NCBI RefSeq assembly: GCF_001316435.1
Contig: NZ_JXLL01000007.1
Span: 1 to 64,000, forward strand
Source: Caloranaerobacter sp. TR13
Lineage (GTDB): Bacteria; Bacillota; Clostridia; Tissierellales; Thermohalobacteraceae
Direction of reading: 5' to 3'
DNA: 64,000 bases
The notes below the pieces were generated by a model. That model did not search any database, was not told where the DNA came from, and worked only from the letters and a program-made list of their open reading frames with translations. Both the position numbers and the translations under genes were made by a program. Positions 43,616 to 51,408 of the stretch are shown one piece after another (position 1 is the first letter of the stretch; the number at the start of each line of letters is the position of its first letter).

Positions 43616-44443
43616 CTAATAGCTTTGAACTATCAATAACTTTATCTCATCTCTATATCCCTCAAGCTCATTAGGAGTTTCTAAAATAAATGGTAAATCT
43701 TTTAGCTGAGGATGATTTAATACGTTTAAAATAGCTTCAAGCCCTATAGTTCCTTTTCCTATTTTTTCATGTCTGTCTTTCCTACTGCCAAACTCTTTCA
43801 TGCTATCATTTAGATGTATAGCTTTTAGTTTATCAATACCTATAATTTTATCAAACTCTTCTAAAACATTATCCAGTTCATTAACTATATCATACCCTGC
43901 TGAATATATGTGGCAGGTATCTAGACAAACTCCTATCAGTTCAGAGTATTTCACTTTATCAAGTATATCCCTTATTTGCTCAAATGTATATCCTACCTCT
44001 GTTCCCTTTCCAGACATTGTCTCCAATAAAATCATAGTATTTTCATTGCCTGTAATTATCTCATTAAGTCCTTGAGCTATTCTTTCTATTCCATAGTCTA
44101 TACCCTTGCCTAGATGATTGCCTGGATGAAATGTAAAATATGGACAAGGAATACTTTCTAATCTTTCTAAATCCTCTTTAATCACTCTTTTTGCTAAATT
44201 CCAAGTATCTTCTTTATGTGAAGCAAGATTAAGTATATATGGAGCATGAGCCACTAATGGACCAAATTTATATTCAGCTAACATTTTTTCAAAATTTCTT
44301 ATATCATCCATATCCAAAGCTTTTGCTTTTGCACCTCTAGGATTTCTTGTAAAGAACTGAAAAGTATTAGCTCCTATGCTAAGTGCTATTTCTACAGCAT
44401 TTGAATAACCTTTAGAAATTGTCAAATGACATCCTAAAAACAT
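43616..44443 (-). CDS. nfo: Deoxyribonuclease IV (AP endonuclease)
   Basis: This 275-residue TIM-barrel enzyme cleaves at abasic sites. Metal ligand motifs are present: LVAHAPYILNLAS, TFHPGNHLG, LLETMSGKG, GVCLDTCHIYSAGYD, IHLNDSMKEFGSRKDRHEKIGKG and FILETP. The ATG at 44443 (MFLGCHLTI) has GAGGTG at good spacing; the GTG three codons earlier is less likely. It is 11 bases after the SPL-like gene, so the DNA-repair pair may be co-transcribed. Confidence 0.96.
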   Translation of the reverse strand: MFLGCHLTISKGYSNAVEIALSIGANTFQFFTRNPRGAKAKALDMDDIRNFEKMLAEYKFGPLVAHAPYILNLASHKEDTWNLAKRVIKEDLERLESIPCPYFTFHPGNHLGKGIDYGIERIAQGLNEIITGNENTMILLETMSGKGTEVGYTFEQIRDILDKVKYSELIGVCLDTCHIYSAGYDIVNELDNVLEEFDKIIGIDKLKAIHLNDSMKEFGSRKDRHEKIGKGTIGLEAILNVLNHPQLKDLPFILETPNELEGYRDEIKLLIVQSY

Positions 44444-44454
44444 TAATATCACCT

Positions 44455-45429
44455 CTAATATATCTTCTTTTTATCAATATAATTAATCAATCTTTTTCTT
44501 ACAAAGTCTCTTAAATAATCTTCATCAAAATAGCTTATAACTCCATTTTCCTTTTTAAAATCATAACCAAACACCTTAGAATATTTATCTAACCTCCTTA
44601 GTCTCTTTATATGCTCTTCACTCATTCTGAATACTCCAATATTAACATCTCTTATAGCATCTGATGGCATTTCTGTAAATACTTTATCTATAAATTTACC
44701 ATAAATCGATTCAAACCCTTTAATTTTCATGATAGGTTCAAGAGATATCCTTACTTTTAACCCTTTTGAAATAGCTAATTTTATATCACTTAGTCTTGAC
44801 ATAAGACTAGGTGTCTTATGTTCAAAATTATCAACTATTTCTTGAGGCGACAATGTCCAAGCAAATATAATATTTTCTGGTATTTCTAATTCTTTAATAC
44901 TTTTAAAATTGTTACTTTTAGTTCTTATTTCTATAAGTAGATTTTCGTTCTTTTTTGCAAATTGAATCCATTTTCTCACAAAACCAGTTATATTTTCAAA
45001 AGCTAATATGTCTGAGTCATATGAAATACATATATAAGCTCTTTTACCTTTAGTTGTTTTAATGATTTCTTCGAAATAATCTTCTATATTAACAAAAATT
45101 ACAATATTAGAGGATGTATATAAACCTCTTAAATAGCAATATTCACAATCATAAATACAATTAAATATATTTGAAGAATAATAAAATAAAGTTTCTCCAA
45201 AATCTTCACAGATAGGTGAACCTTCATACAAATAGCTACCCGTTTTTTTAGCCAATATCAACTTAGGAGATTTTTTTTGAATTATAAAATTCTGTTTTGG
45301 TCTATTGAAAACATCTTTGTAGTTTTTTATTTCTATTACCTTACTCTTCGGGAATTTACTTAATATTTCTAAAGTTATATGGTGATTTAAAACATCTTTT
45401 TCTACATAAATATGTGAAAAACTATTCAT
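44455..45429 (-). CDS. Radical SAM protein of the spore photoproduct lyase family
   Basis: This 324-residue protein has a radical SAM core with the CxxxCxxC cluster motif CIYDCEYCYLRG near residue 93. The N-terminus, SFSHIYVEKDVLNHH, is typical of spore photoproduct lyases, which reverse the 5-thyminyl-5,6-dihydrothymine dimers formed in UV-exposed spores. I start at the ATG at 45429, which overlaps the stop of the preceding gene by 8 bases. The upstream ATG at 45471 lies well inside that gene and has no ribosome binding site. Close paralogues with other roles exist, so the substrate is inferred. Next to nfo and a nucleosidase-like gene. Confidence 0.85.
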   Translation of the reverse strand: MNSFSHIYVEKDVLNHHITLEILSKFPKSKVIEIKNYKDVFNRPKQNFIIQKKSPKLILAKKTGSYLYEGSPICEDFGETLFYYSSNIFNCIYDCEYCYLRGLYTSSNIVIFVNIEDYFEEIIKTTKGKRAYICISYDSDILAFENITGFVRKWIQFAKKNENLLIEIRTKSNNFKSIKELEIPENIIFAWTLSPQEIVDNFEHKTPSLMSRLSDIKLAISKGLKVRISLEPIMKIKGFESIYGKFIDKVFTEMPSDAIRDVNIGVFRMSEEHIKRLRRLDKYSKVFGYDFKKENGVISYFDEDYLRDFVRKRLINYIDKKKIY

Positions 45430-46231
45430 ATAGCTTATTGATAAGCTTCTTGAACTCTCTTTTACTTTCATTTTTATCTTGCACCCTTACATTAAGTATA
45501 TTTTCTACAAATTTTGGACTTTTACTTTCCCTTATCTTATATCCAATATAAGCCTTATTAAACTGAATTTTTTGACTTTCTGTTAAATTAAGTACTAAGC
45601 TTATCTTATCTATCATATTTTTGTCCCAATCATTAAGTAAATCCTTTTTTACAAAACTGTTTTTCATTTTATTTATATAATCATCTATCGTAATAATATT
45701 TTTTTCTACCAATTTCTCAACAAATTCACCTGTCAGTCTCGCACCATCTAAATGATCAGAGACAATTTTTATAAGCTGAATTTGATGAGGAGAAAAAAAC
45801 TTTGATGAAGCCTTAAAAAAGCCACTTCCCTCCATATCGCATATATCTTTTATATCAAAATCAACTACTGGCTTTGAAAAAGTCTCTAAAGTCCCCTCTT
45901 CAAACTGATGTTTAATCAATATATCTGGATAATAATCTCTTCCTGTTTCAATATCATGAATCTTATTAACAAGTACTGCCTCTCCAATTTCTCTACTTTT
46001 ACTTCCACAAATACCTATATTTATAATAATGTCTTCATCAGAAATACCATATTTAGAAACAATATGAGCTAAAGCTACCGCAGAATTTATTTTGCCAATT
46101 CCAGATATGATTAACTTTATATCATCGTTTTCAAAAACTTGAAAAAACTTATTTTCATTAACCCTTTTTAATTTATAAAAATTTATTATTGGTTTTGCTT
46201 CATTATAAAAAGCACAAATAAAATATAACAT
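45422..46231 (-). CDS. Nucleoside phosphorylase/nucleosidase-like protein paired with the SPL gene
   Basis: This 269-residue protein has the fold signature of MTA/SAH nucleosidases and purine phosphorylases. The N-terminal IICAFYNEAKPI (read as YFICAFYNEAKPI) is one mark. IKLIISGIGKINSAVALAHIVSK and IINIGICGS form the phosphate/ribose loop. DMEGSGFF has the Glu that contacts the ribose, and the catalytic Asp region near SDHLDGARLTGEF is altered. The C-terminal about 80 residues have no recognised domain. It overlaps the SPL-like gene by 8 bases, which implies translational coupling. It could remove 5'-deoxyadenosine, a radical SAM by-product. ATG at 46231 has AGGGTGAT. Confidence 0.72.
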   Translation of the reverse strand: MLYFICAFYNEAKPIINFYKLKRVNENKFFQVFENDDIKLIISGIGKINSAVALAHIVSKYGISDEDIIINIGICGSKSREIGEAVLVNKIHDIETGRDYYPDILIKHQFEEGTLETFSKPVVDFDIKDICDMEGSGFFKASSKFFSPHQIQLIKIVSDHLDGARLTGEFVEKLVEKNIITIDDYINKMKNSFVKKDLLNDWDKNMIDKISLVLNLTESQKIQFNKAYIGYKIRESKSPKFVENILNVRVQDKNESKREFKKLINKLYE

Positions 46232-46355
46232 AACTATCACCCTAAATTAAGTACTATATACAGCATTATAGCATAAAACCTCAAGTGTCAATCAAACTAA
46301 ATCTTCATAAAATGAATAATATACAGACTATTGACAAAGTTATGTTACTTAATGA

Positions 46356-46376
46356 ATTGAAAAAATAGCGCTCATA
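46356..46376. repeat. Second copy of the palindrome end motif
   Basis: ATTGAAAAAAT followed by AGCGCTCATA repeats, with one gap and one mismatch, the left outer motif of the palindrome at 19246-19267. It lies about 40 bases upstream of the class V aminotransferase gene. No partner arm was found nearby. Confidence 0.45.
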
Positions 46377-46415
46377 ATACCTTATTTTTTAATCTATATC
46401 TGAAGGAGGATTTTT

Positions 46416-47825
46416 ATGTTTCAAAGCAAAACATACACTATATCAAACATTCGTAAATATATTGTAGGTTTAGATAAAAAGGTATTATTAAGAAGTGGTA
46501 AAAAGGTTAGATATATCAATTTTGACAATGCAGCAAGCACTCCAACCATTAAACCAGTTCAAGATAAAATAAATGAATTTCTACTATGGTATTCTAGTAT
46601 TCATAGAGGAACTGGATATAAATCTAAAATATCAACTGAAATTTATGACAAGGCACATGAAATAGTTTTAGATTTTGTAAATTGTGATAAAGAAAAAAAC
46701 GTATCTATTTTTGTTAAGAATACAACAGAAGCTATCAACAAGCTCTCATATAGATTAGCTCTCTCTAATGAAGATATAGTAATTACTACTCTAATGGAGC
46801 ATCATTCAAATGATTTACCTTGGAGAAATAAAGCTAAAACGTTACATGTAAATCTACTTAAAGATGGCAGACTTGACTTAGACGATCTAGAGATAAAATT
46901 AAAAACTTATAAAGGTAAAGTAAAATTAGTTGCAGTTACAGGAGCTTCAAATGTAACAGGTTATGTAAATGATATTCATTATATAGCCTCACTCAGTCAC
47001 AGATATGGAGCTATGATACTTGTAGATGCTGCTCAACTTATTCCTCACAGAAAAATCAATATGAAAGGATATAAAGATGATGATTATATTGATTTTCTAG
47101 CTTTTTCAGCTCATAAAATGTATGCACCATTTGGCACAGGAGTTTTAATTGGTCCTAGAAAAATATTTAAAGAAGGTGCTCCTGAATACGTAGGAGGAGG
47201 AACAATTATAAGCGTAACAAAATATAATCAACTTTGGGCAGATTTGCCTGATAAAGAAGAAGCAGGTACTCCTAATGTTATCGGTGCCGTTGCACTTATA
47301 CAAGCAATTAAAATATTAGAAGAAATAGGAATGGAAAGCATAAAAGAACATGAAAAAATACTAACAACACATTTACTTGATAAACTTAAATCTCTTCCTA
47401 ATATAAAAATTTACTCTGTTTATAAACAGTCTGAAGACATGGTTGGAGTAGTCACTTTTAATGTGTCAAATATCCCTCACAACCTGTTAGCTTCATTGCT
47501 GTCTTATGAAGGTGGGATAGGAGTTAGACATGGTTGTTTCTGTGCTCATCCATACATTCATTACCTACTAGGACTTAGTCAAGAGGAAATAGCAAAACTC
47601 CAAAAAGAATTGCTAATGGGTAATTTTAGAAATACTCCTGGATTAGTTAGAGTAAGTTTTGGTATGTATAATAATTTGGAAGAAATAGATAGTTTTATTC
47701 AAAAATTAGAATACATTATCAGTAATAAAAATAGTATTATAAAAGAGTATATATATAATAAAAAAATTAATGAATATCAGCCTAGTATTCTTCCAGGAAA
47801 TATGTTTAATGACTTTAATTTGTAA
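46416..47825 (+). CDS. Class V aminotransferase, cysteine desulfurase-like
   Basis: This 469-residue PLP enzyme resembles the Csd/SufS branch of cysteine desulfurases. The PLP lysine lies in AFSAHKMYAPFGTGVLIG near residue 228, and a possible persulfide cysteine in RHGCFCAHPYIHYLLG near residue 375. The N-terminal FDNAASTPT motif is canonical, and a short extension follows the fold at the C-terminus. It could deliver sulfur, or selenium for selenocysteine synthesis, but partner genes are absent here. Plus-strand, with a GAAGGAGGA ribosome binding site. Confidence 0.83.
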   Translation: MFQSKTYTISNIRKYIVGLDKKVLLRSGKKVRYINFDNAASTPTIKPVQDKINEFLLWYSSIHRGTGYKSKISTEIYDKAHEIVLDFVNCDKEKNVSIFVKNTTEAINKLSYRLALSNEDIVITTLMEHHSNDLPWRNKAKTLHVNLLKDGRLDLDDLEIKLKTYKGKVKLVAVTGASNVTGYVNDIHYIASLSHRYGAMILVDAAQLIPHRKINMKGYKDDDYIDFLAFSAHKMYAPFGTGVLIGPRKIFKEGAPEYVGGGTIISVTKYNQLWADLPDKEEAGTPNVIGAVALIQAIKILEEIGMESIKEHEKILTTHLLDKLKSLPNIKIYSVYKQSEDMVGVVTFNVSNIPHNLLASLLSYEGGIGVRHGCFCAHPYIHYLLGLSQEEIAKLQKELLMGNFRNTPGLVRVSFGMYNNLEEIDSFIQKLEYIISNKNSIIKEYIYNKKINEYQPSILPGNMFNDFNL

Positions 47826-47843
47826 AATGAAAGATTAGAATTA

Positions 47844-47872
47844 TTTCATGTATATTAAATATGTGATATAAT
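47844..47872 (+). promoter_or_regulatory. Probable promoter of rodA
   Basis: TTTCAT and TATAAT lie 17 bases apart, 44 bases before the rodA start. The -35 is weak. The leader between carries a direct repeat CTTAAGAGAA-CTTAAGAGAA. Confidence 0.5.
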
Positions 47873-47915
47873 TTAAATAGCTTAAGAGAACTTAAGAGAA
47901 AGGAAAAGCTAAAAT

Positions 47916-49064
47916 ATGTTAGAAAGAAAACTTTGGAGAAAATTTGATTATATATTATTTATAACAATAGTTTTATTATGTATATATGGTTTCATAGTAA
48001 TTGCAAGCGCAACTTCTAAAACTAAAGGAAGTGATATACAATTAGGAATAAACTTATTAAAACAGCTTATTAAGAACCCCTTTCTTAAAACTCAAATCAC
48101 TTCATTTGTTTTAGGTTTAATTGCTATATTTATTTTAATCTTATTTAATTATGATACATTTGGTAGATTATATCTTTTAATATATGGATTTTGTAATCTT
48201 TTACTAATAGCAGTTTTATTATTTGGAACTGGCGAAGAAGCTTGGGGTGCTAGAAGCTGGTTATCTATTGGAGGTTTTAGTTTCCAACCTTCAGAAATCG
48301 TAAAAATAGGTACTATAATCTCTGTAGCAAAATTTATAGATAATAATAAAGAAAGACTTAATGAACCTTTTACATTAACCAAAATACTCATATTTTCTTT
48401 AACCCCAGTTGTATTAATTCTTATGCAACCTGATTTTGGGACAGCCACTGTTTTTATATTTTTTATCTCAATAATGTTATTTATAGCAGGTCTAGATATT
48501 AAATATATTTTGTATGCTACTGGTTCTGCACTATTAAGCTTTCCTATTTTATGGTTTTTTTTACTAAAAGATTATCAAAAAGAACGTATTAGAGTTTTTA
48601 TTGATCCTAGTCGTGATGCAATGGGGTCAGGTTATCAGGTTATACAATCAAAAATAGCAATTGGTTCTGGTAAATTACTTGGTAGAGGGCTCTTTCATGG
48701 AGTACAAACACAATATGGCTTTCTACCAGAAAAACATACTGATTTTATATTTGCTGTAATTGGTGAAGAATTAGGATTAATAGGAGGGCTTATTTTACTT
48801 TTACTTTACTTTATTATGTTATACAGACTTATAGTGATTGCAAAAAACTCAAAAGATCTTATGGGATCTTTGATAGTTATAGGTATAGCTTCAATGATTA
48901 CTTTCCACATTATAGAAAACATAGGAATGACAATGGGTTTAATGCCTGTAACGGGTATACCTTTGCCTTTTATTAGTTATGGAGGTACTTTTCTATTAGC
49001 AAATTTAATAAGTATTGGACTAGTTCTTAGTATTGGAATGAGAAGGGATAAACTTAATTTTTAA
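47916..49064 (+). CDS. rodA: SEDS family peptidoglycan polymerase (RodA/FtsW)
   Basis: This 382-residue protein with about ten membrane segments is a SEDS glycosyltransferase that polymerises lipid II for wall elongation. The signature ...FQPSEIVKIGTIISVAK (residues about 125-140) and the MGLMPVTGIPLPFISYGGTFLLANLISIGL block near 345 are present. The Asp of RodA/FtsW active sites lies in the DPSRDAMGSGYQVIQSKIAIGSGKLLGRG loop. Assignment to RodA instead of FtsW or SpoVE follows its stand-alone location and is inferred. ATG with AGAAAGGAAAAGC, ended by a strong terminator. Confidence 0.9.
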   Translation: MLERKLWRKFDYILFITIVLLCIYGFIVIASATSKTKGSDIQLGINLLKQLIKNPFLKTQITSFVLGLIAIFILILFNYDTFGRLYLLIYGFCNLLLIAVLLFGTGEEAWGARSWLSIGGFSFQPSEIVKIGTIISVAKFIDNNKERLNEPFTLTKILIFSLTPVVLILMQPDFGTATVFIFFISIMLFIAGLDIKYILYATGSALLSFPILWFFLLKDYQKERIRVFIDPSRDAMGSGYQVIQSKIAIGSGKLLGRGLFHGVQTQYGFLPEKHTDFIFAVIGEELGLIGGLILLLLYFIMLYRLIVIAKNSKDLMGSLIVIGIASMITFHIIENIGMTMGLMPVTGIPLPFISYGGTFLLANLISIGLVLSIGMRRDKLNF

Positions 49065-49085
49065 GGGATGCTTAAAGCATCCCTT
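49063..49085. terminator. Bidirectional terminator between rodA and the GerMN gene
   Basis: AAGGGATGC and GCATCCCTT form a 9-bp stem with a 5-base loop between convergent genes, with T-runs on the plus strand and A/T-rich sequence on the minus. The rodA stop is at its left edge. Confidence 0.9.
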
Positions 49086-49087
49086 TT

Positions 49088-49615
49088 TTAACTTATAATA
49101 TTTTGAACTGATTCTCTCGTAAAAGGTTCTTTTACATAAATATGTCCCATCAAAGTTTCTACCTTCTTACCATCTACTAAAAACTGAACTTTATCTATGT
49201 AATCTAATTCTGTCAATGACTTTACAATAGATGCTATAAGAAATGCTTCCTCTGTTGAACCTCCACGCAATCCACTACTCGAAATATTTACTTGTGCAAT
49301 ACTATCAACAACATCTACTCCTAATATCTGTATATGTGGAGCTATTGTTCTTCTAAGTTTTTCGTTTTTAGGACCTTGTTTAAGATTATTTAAAATAACT
49401 TCTTCTAATGGTTCTTGATCTATTTGTACCTTTATTTTCTCTGCTACTAAATTCATAAGCTTATCATCAGCAAAATATAATGTTATATCTTTTTCTTCTT
49501 TTATTTCTTTAACATCTTTAGTATTATCATCTATATTCTTTTCAGGCTGACTGCAAGCTGATAGATTAAATATGATTAAAATAACCAGTATAAAAACTGA
49601 TATCTTTCTTACCAT
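49088..49615 (-). CDS. GerMN domain lipoprotein
   Basis: This 175-residue lipoprotein has a signal peptide with lipobox LSAC at about residues 18-21 and then an acidic linker. It ends with one GerMN domain: ITLYFADDKLMNLVAEKIKVQIDQ through SIAQVNISSSGLRGGSTEEAFLIASIVKSLTELDYIDKVQFLVDGKKVETL. GerM-type proteins are needed for sporulation and germination in Bacillus; many vegetative members exist, so a spore role is likely but unproven. It lies next to rodA, in convergent orientation. ATG with GGAGG. Confidence 0.88.
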   Translation of the reverse strand: MVRKISVFILVILIIFNLSACSQPEKNIDDNTKDVKEIKEEKDITLYFADDKLMNLVAEKIKVQIDQEPLEEVILNNLKQGPKNEKLRRTIAPHIQILGVDVVDSIAQVNISSSGLRGGSTEEAFLIASIVKSLTELDYIDKVQFLVDGKKVETLMGHIYVKEPFTRESVQNIIS

Positions 49616-49685
49616 GCTATAACCTCCAATTGCAAGCTGACTCTTTATTTAATTATACCACTTTTTCTTTAATTTATGTTAATAT

Positions 49686-49742
49686 TTTGGGTACTGGATA
49701 CTAGGTACTTGGTGCTAGGTACTTGGTACTGGGTACTAGGTA
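49686..49742. repeat. Imperfect GGTACT tandem repeats
   Basis: About eight consecutive copies of a 7-8-base unit close to GGTACTTG/GGTACTAG fill the gap between the GerMN and NUDIX genes. The array has variable seventh and eighth positions and no coding potential. It differs in unit from the TATTCG-type strings elsewhere in the window. Confidence 0.8.
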
Positions 49743-49749
49743 TATAAAG

Positions 49750-49778
49750 AAACTACTAGCTCAAAGGGCTAGTAGTTT
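49750..49778 (-). terminator. Terminator after the NUDIX gene
   Basis: AAACTACTAGC and GCTAGTAGTTT form an 11-bp stem with a 7-base loop next to the NUDIX gene stop; the downstream T-tract is weak. Confidence 0.8.
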
Positions 49779-49779
49779 A

Positions 49780-50241
49780 CTATTTTTTGCTATGTTTAAT
49801 GTAATTTATTATTATGCTATATACATCATCGTCATAAGATATGTTTTCTGGCAATCTATCAAACAATTTTACCAAATCAGTTTCACTCCATCTTGGCTTA
49901 GGATTAAACTTCTCAACTTCTCCTATAAATATAGCATATTTAAATATCTCATTTTCTCTTTGTACTGTATAATATCCAATAGATTGTATTTCTGATAATT
50001 CAGCTCCTGTTTCTTCATAGGTTTCTCTAGTGGCGCATTCTAAGACTGTTTCTCCTTCTTCTCTTATGCCAGCAGGAAATTCCCATCCTCTTCTCTTAGG
50101 ATGATAAGTCATAACTAAATTTCCATTATAGAATAGTACTACTAAAGATCCAATTGAATCTTCTAAATTATTTTTAGCTTCTTCTGATAAAAAGATTTTA
50201 ATGTCTCCACTATGTCCTTTAATTTCATAATACTTTTTCAA
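49780..50241 (-). CDS. NUDIX hydrolase
   Basis: This 153-residue protein carries a complete NUDIX box, GIREEGETVLECATRETYEETG (GX5EX7REUXEEXGU), near residues 60-81. It hydrolyses nucleoside diphosphate derivatives. The sequence resembles the YtkD/MutT-like branch of Firmicutes by context only. The frame opens at GTG at 50250, but the TTG at 50241 (MKKYYEIKGHSGD) has AGTAGGTGAT at a better distance. It is monocistronic between a terminator and the repeat array. Confidence 0.88.
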   Translation of the reverse strand: MKKYYEIKGHSGDIKIFLSEEAKNNLEDSIGSLVVLFYNGNLVMTYHPKRRGWEFPAGIREEGETVLECATRETYEETGAELSEIQSIGYYTVQRENEIFKYAIFIGEVEKFNPKPRWSETDLVKLFDRLPENISYDDDVYSIIINYIKHSKK

Positions 50242-50386
50242 ATTTATCACCTACTATCTTTAAATTATCTTTATAGAATTAATTTATGAAATATACCCAA
50301 TAAAAGTACATAAGTTTACATATCTATTTTAAACAAAAATTTTCTGTATATTCTGACTATTTTAATAATTTCGGCGTATAAAAAAA

Positions 50387-50408
50387 ATTTCCTGCTTAAT
50401 CAGGAAAT
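50387..50408 (-). terminator. Terminator after glsA
   Basis: ATTTCCTG and CAGGAAAT form an 8-bp stem with a 6-base loop, followed by TTTTTTT on the minus strand. Confidence 0.9.
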
Positions 50409-50411
50409 CTT

Positions 50412-51329
50412 TTAAAAAATACTTAAATTTAACTCTCTAGACAATTCTTTTAATACTTCGTACCCGCCTATAGAATTACCTTTTTCATCTAATGCTGGTC
50501 CATATACACCAATACCCATTTTATGAGGTACTGCAGCCATAATTCCTCCACCAACGCCACTTTTAGCTGGTATTCCAACTTTTATCGCAAACTCGCCTGA
50601 TGCATTATACATTCCACAGGTAACCATAAATGTCTTAACTATTCTAGCTATATGCTCAGAAACTATCTTTTCAGATGTATGTGGCACTCTCCCTTTATTA
50701 GCTAAAAAAAGTCCTATCTTAGCTATATCAACACAATCTACTTCTATTGAACACTGTTTAAAATATACGTCAAGAATCTCCTCTACATCCCCTTCTAGTA
50801 TTCCAACATCTCTCATAAAGTACGCCATAGATCTATTTCTATCACCTGTTCTTTTCTCTGATAAATATACTTCTTGGTTAACTTTTAAATCATCATTACC
50901 AGTTATTTTTTTAAAAAGATTAAGTAGCCTTTGAAATTTTTCGTCTCCATCTTTCCCTTTTATTAAAGACGCTATTGCAATTGCTCCTGCATTAATCATT
51001 GGATTTAGTGGTTTTGACGGATTTATCATTTCTAGTTTTACTATTGAATTAAATGCATCTCCTGTAGGTTCCATTCCTACTTTTTTAAACACTTCTTCTT
51101 CTCCATTATCCATTATAGCCAACATTAAGGAAATCGTTTTCGAAATACTCTGTAGCGTAAATTTAATACTATATTCACCTGCTGTATAGATATTACCTTG
51201 TATATCAGCTACACAAATTCCTAAATGCTTTGGATTTGCTTTACTTAATGCAGGTATATATGTGGCTACCTTTCCTCTACTAGTTATATCTCTGTTTTTT
51301 TCTATTATTCTATTTAGTAACTCATTCAA
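50412..51329 (-). CDS. glsA: Glutaminase A
   Basis: This 305-residue enzyme deaminates glutamine to glutamate and ammonia. The serine-dependent active-site motif FTLQSISKTISLM (residues about 57-69) is preserved, with the INAGAIA motif (near 113) and a C-terminal GGGIMAAVPHKMGIGVYGPALDEKGNSIGG. Length and motifs fit the family. Starts at TTG, spaced 9 bases from GGAG. It is monocistronic with its own terminator. Ammonia production fits an amino-acid-fermenting organism. Confidence 0.95.
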   Translation of the reverse strand: MNELLNRIIEKNRDITSRGKVATYIPALSKANPKHLGICVADIQGNIYTAGEYSIKFTLQSISKTISLMLAIMDNGEEEVFKKVGMEPTGDAFNSIVKLEMINPSKPLNPMINAGAIAIASLIKGKDGDEKFQRLLNLFKKITGNDDLKVNQEVYLSEKRTGDRNRSMAYFMRDVGILEGDVEEILDVYFKQCSIEVDCVDIAKIGLFLANKGRVPHTSEKIVSEHIARIVKTFMVTCGMYNASGEFAIKVGIPAKSGVGGGIMAAVPHKMGIGVYGPALDEKGNSIGGYEVLKELSRELNLSIF

Positions 51330-51379
51330 CTATCTCATCTCCTATCTTTATTATACACATAATAAAGATAGTACAAATA

Positions 51380-51408
51380 AAAGGAATAGTCAATAGGACT
51401 ATTCCTTT
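51380..51408 (-). terminator. Terminator overlapping the kinase stop codon
   Basis: AAAGGAATAGTC and GACTATTCCTTT form a 12-bp stem with a 5-base loop; the kinase stop lies within the right arm. TTATTTG follows on the minus strand. Confidence 0.88.

Noticed and set aside
44455-45471. Start of the SPL-like gene at the upstream ATG (45471)
   Set aside because: It would overlap the preceding gene by 50 bases with no ribosome binding site, and the family N-terminus matches the later ATG.
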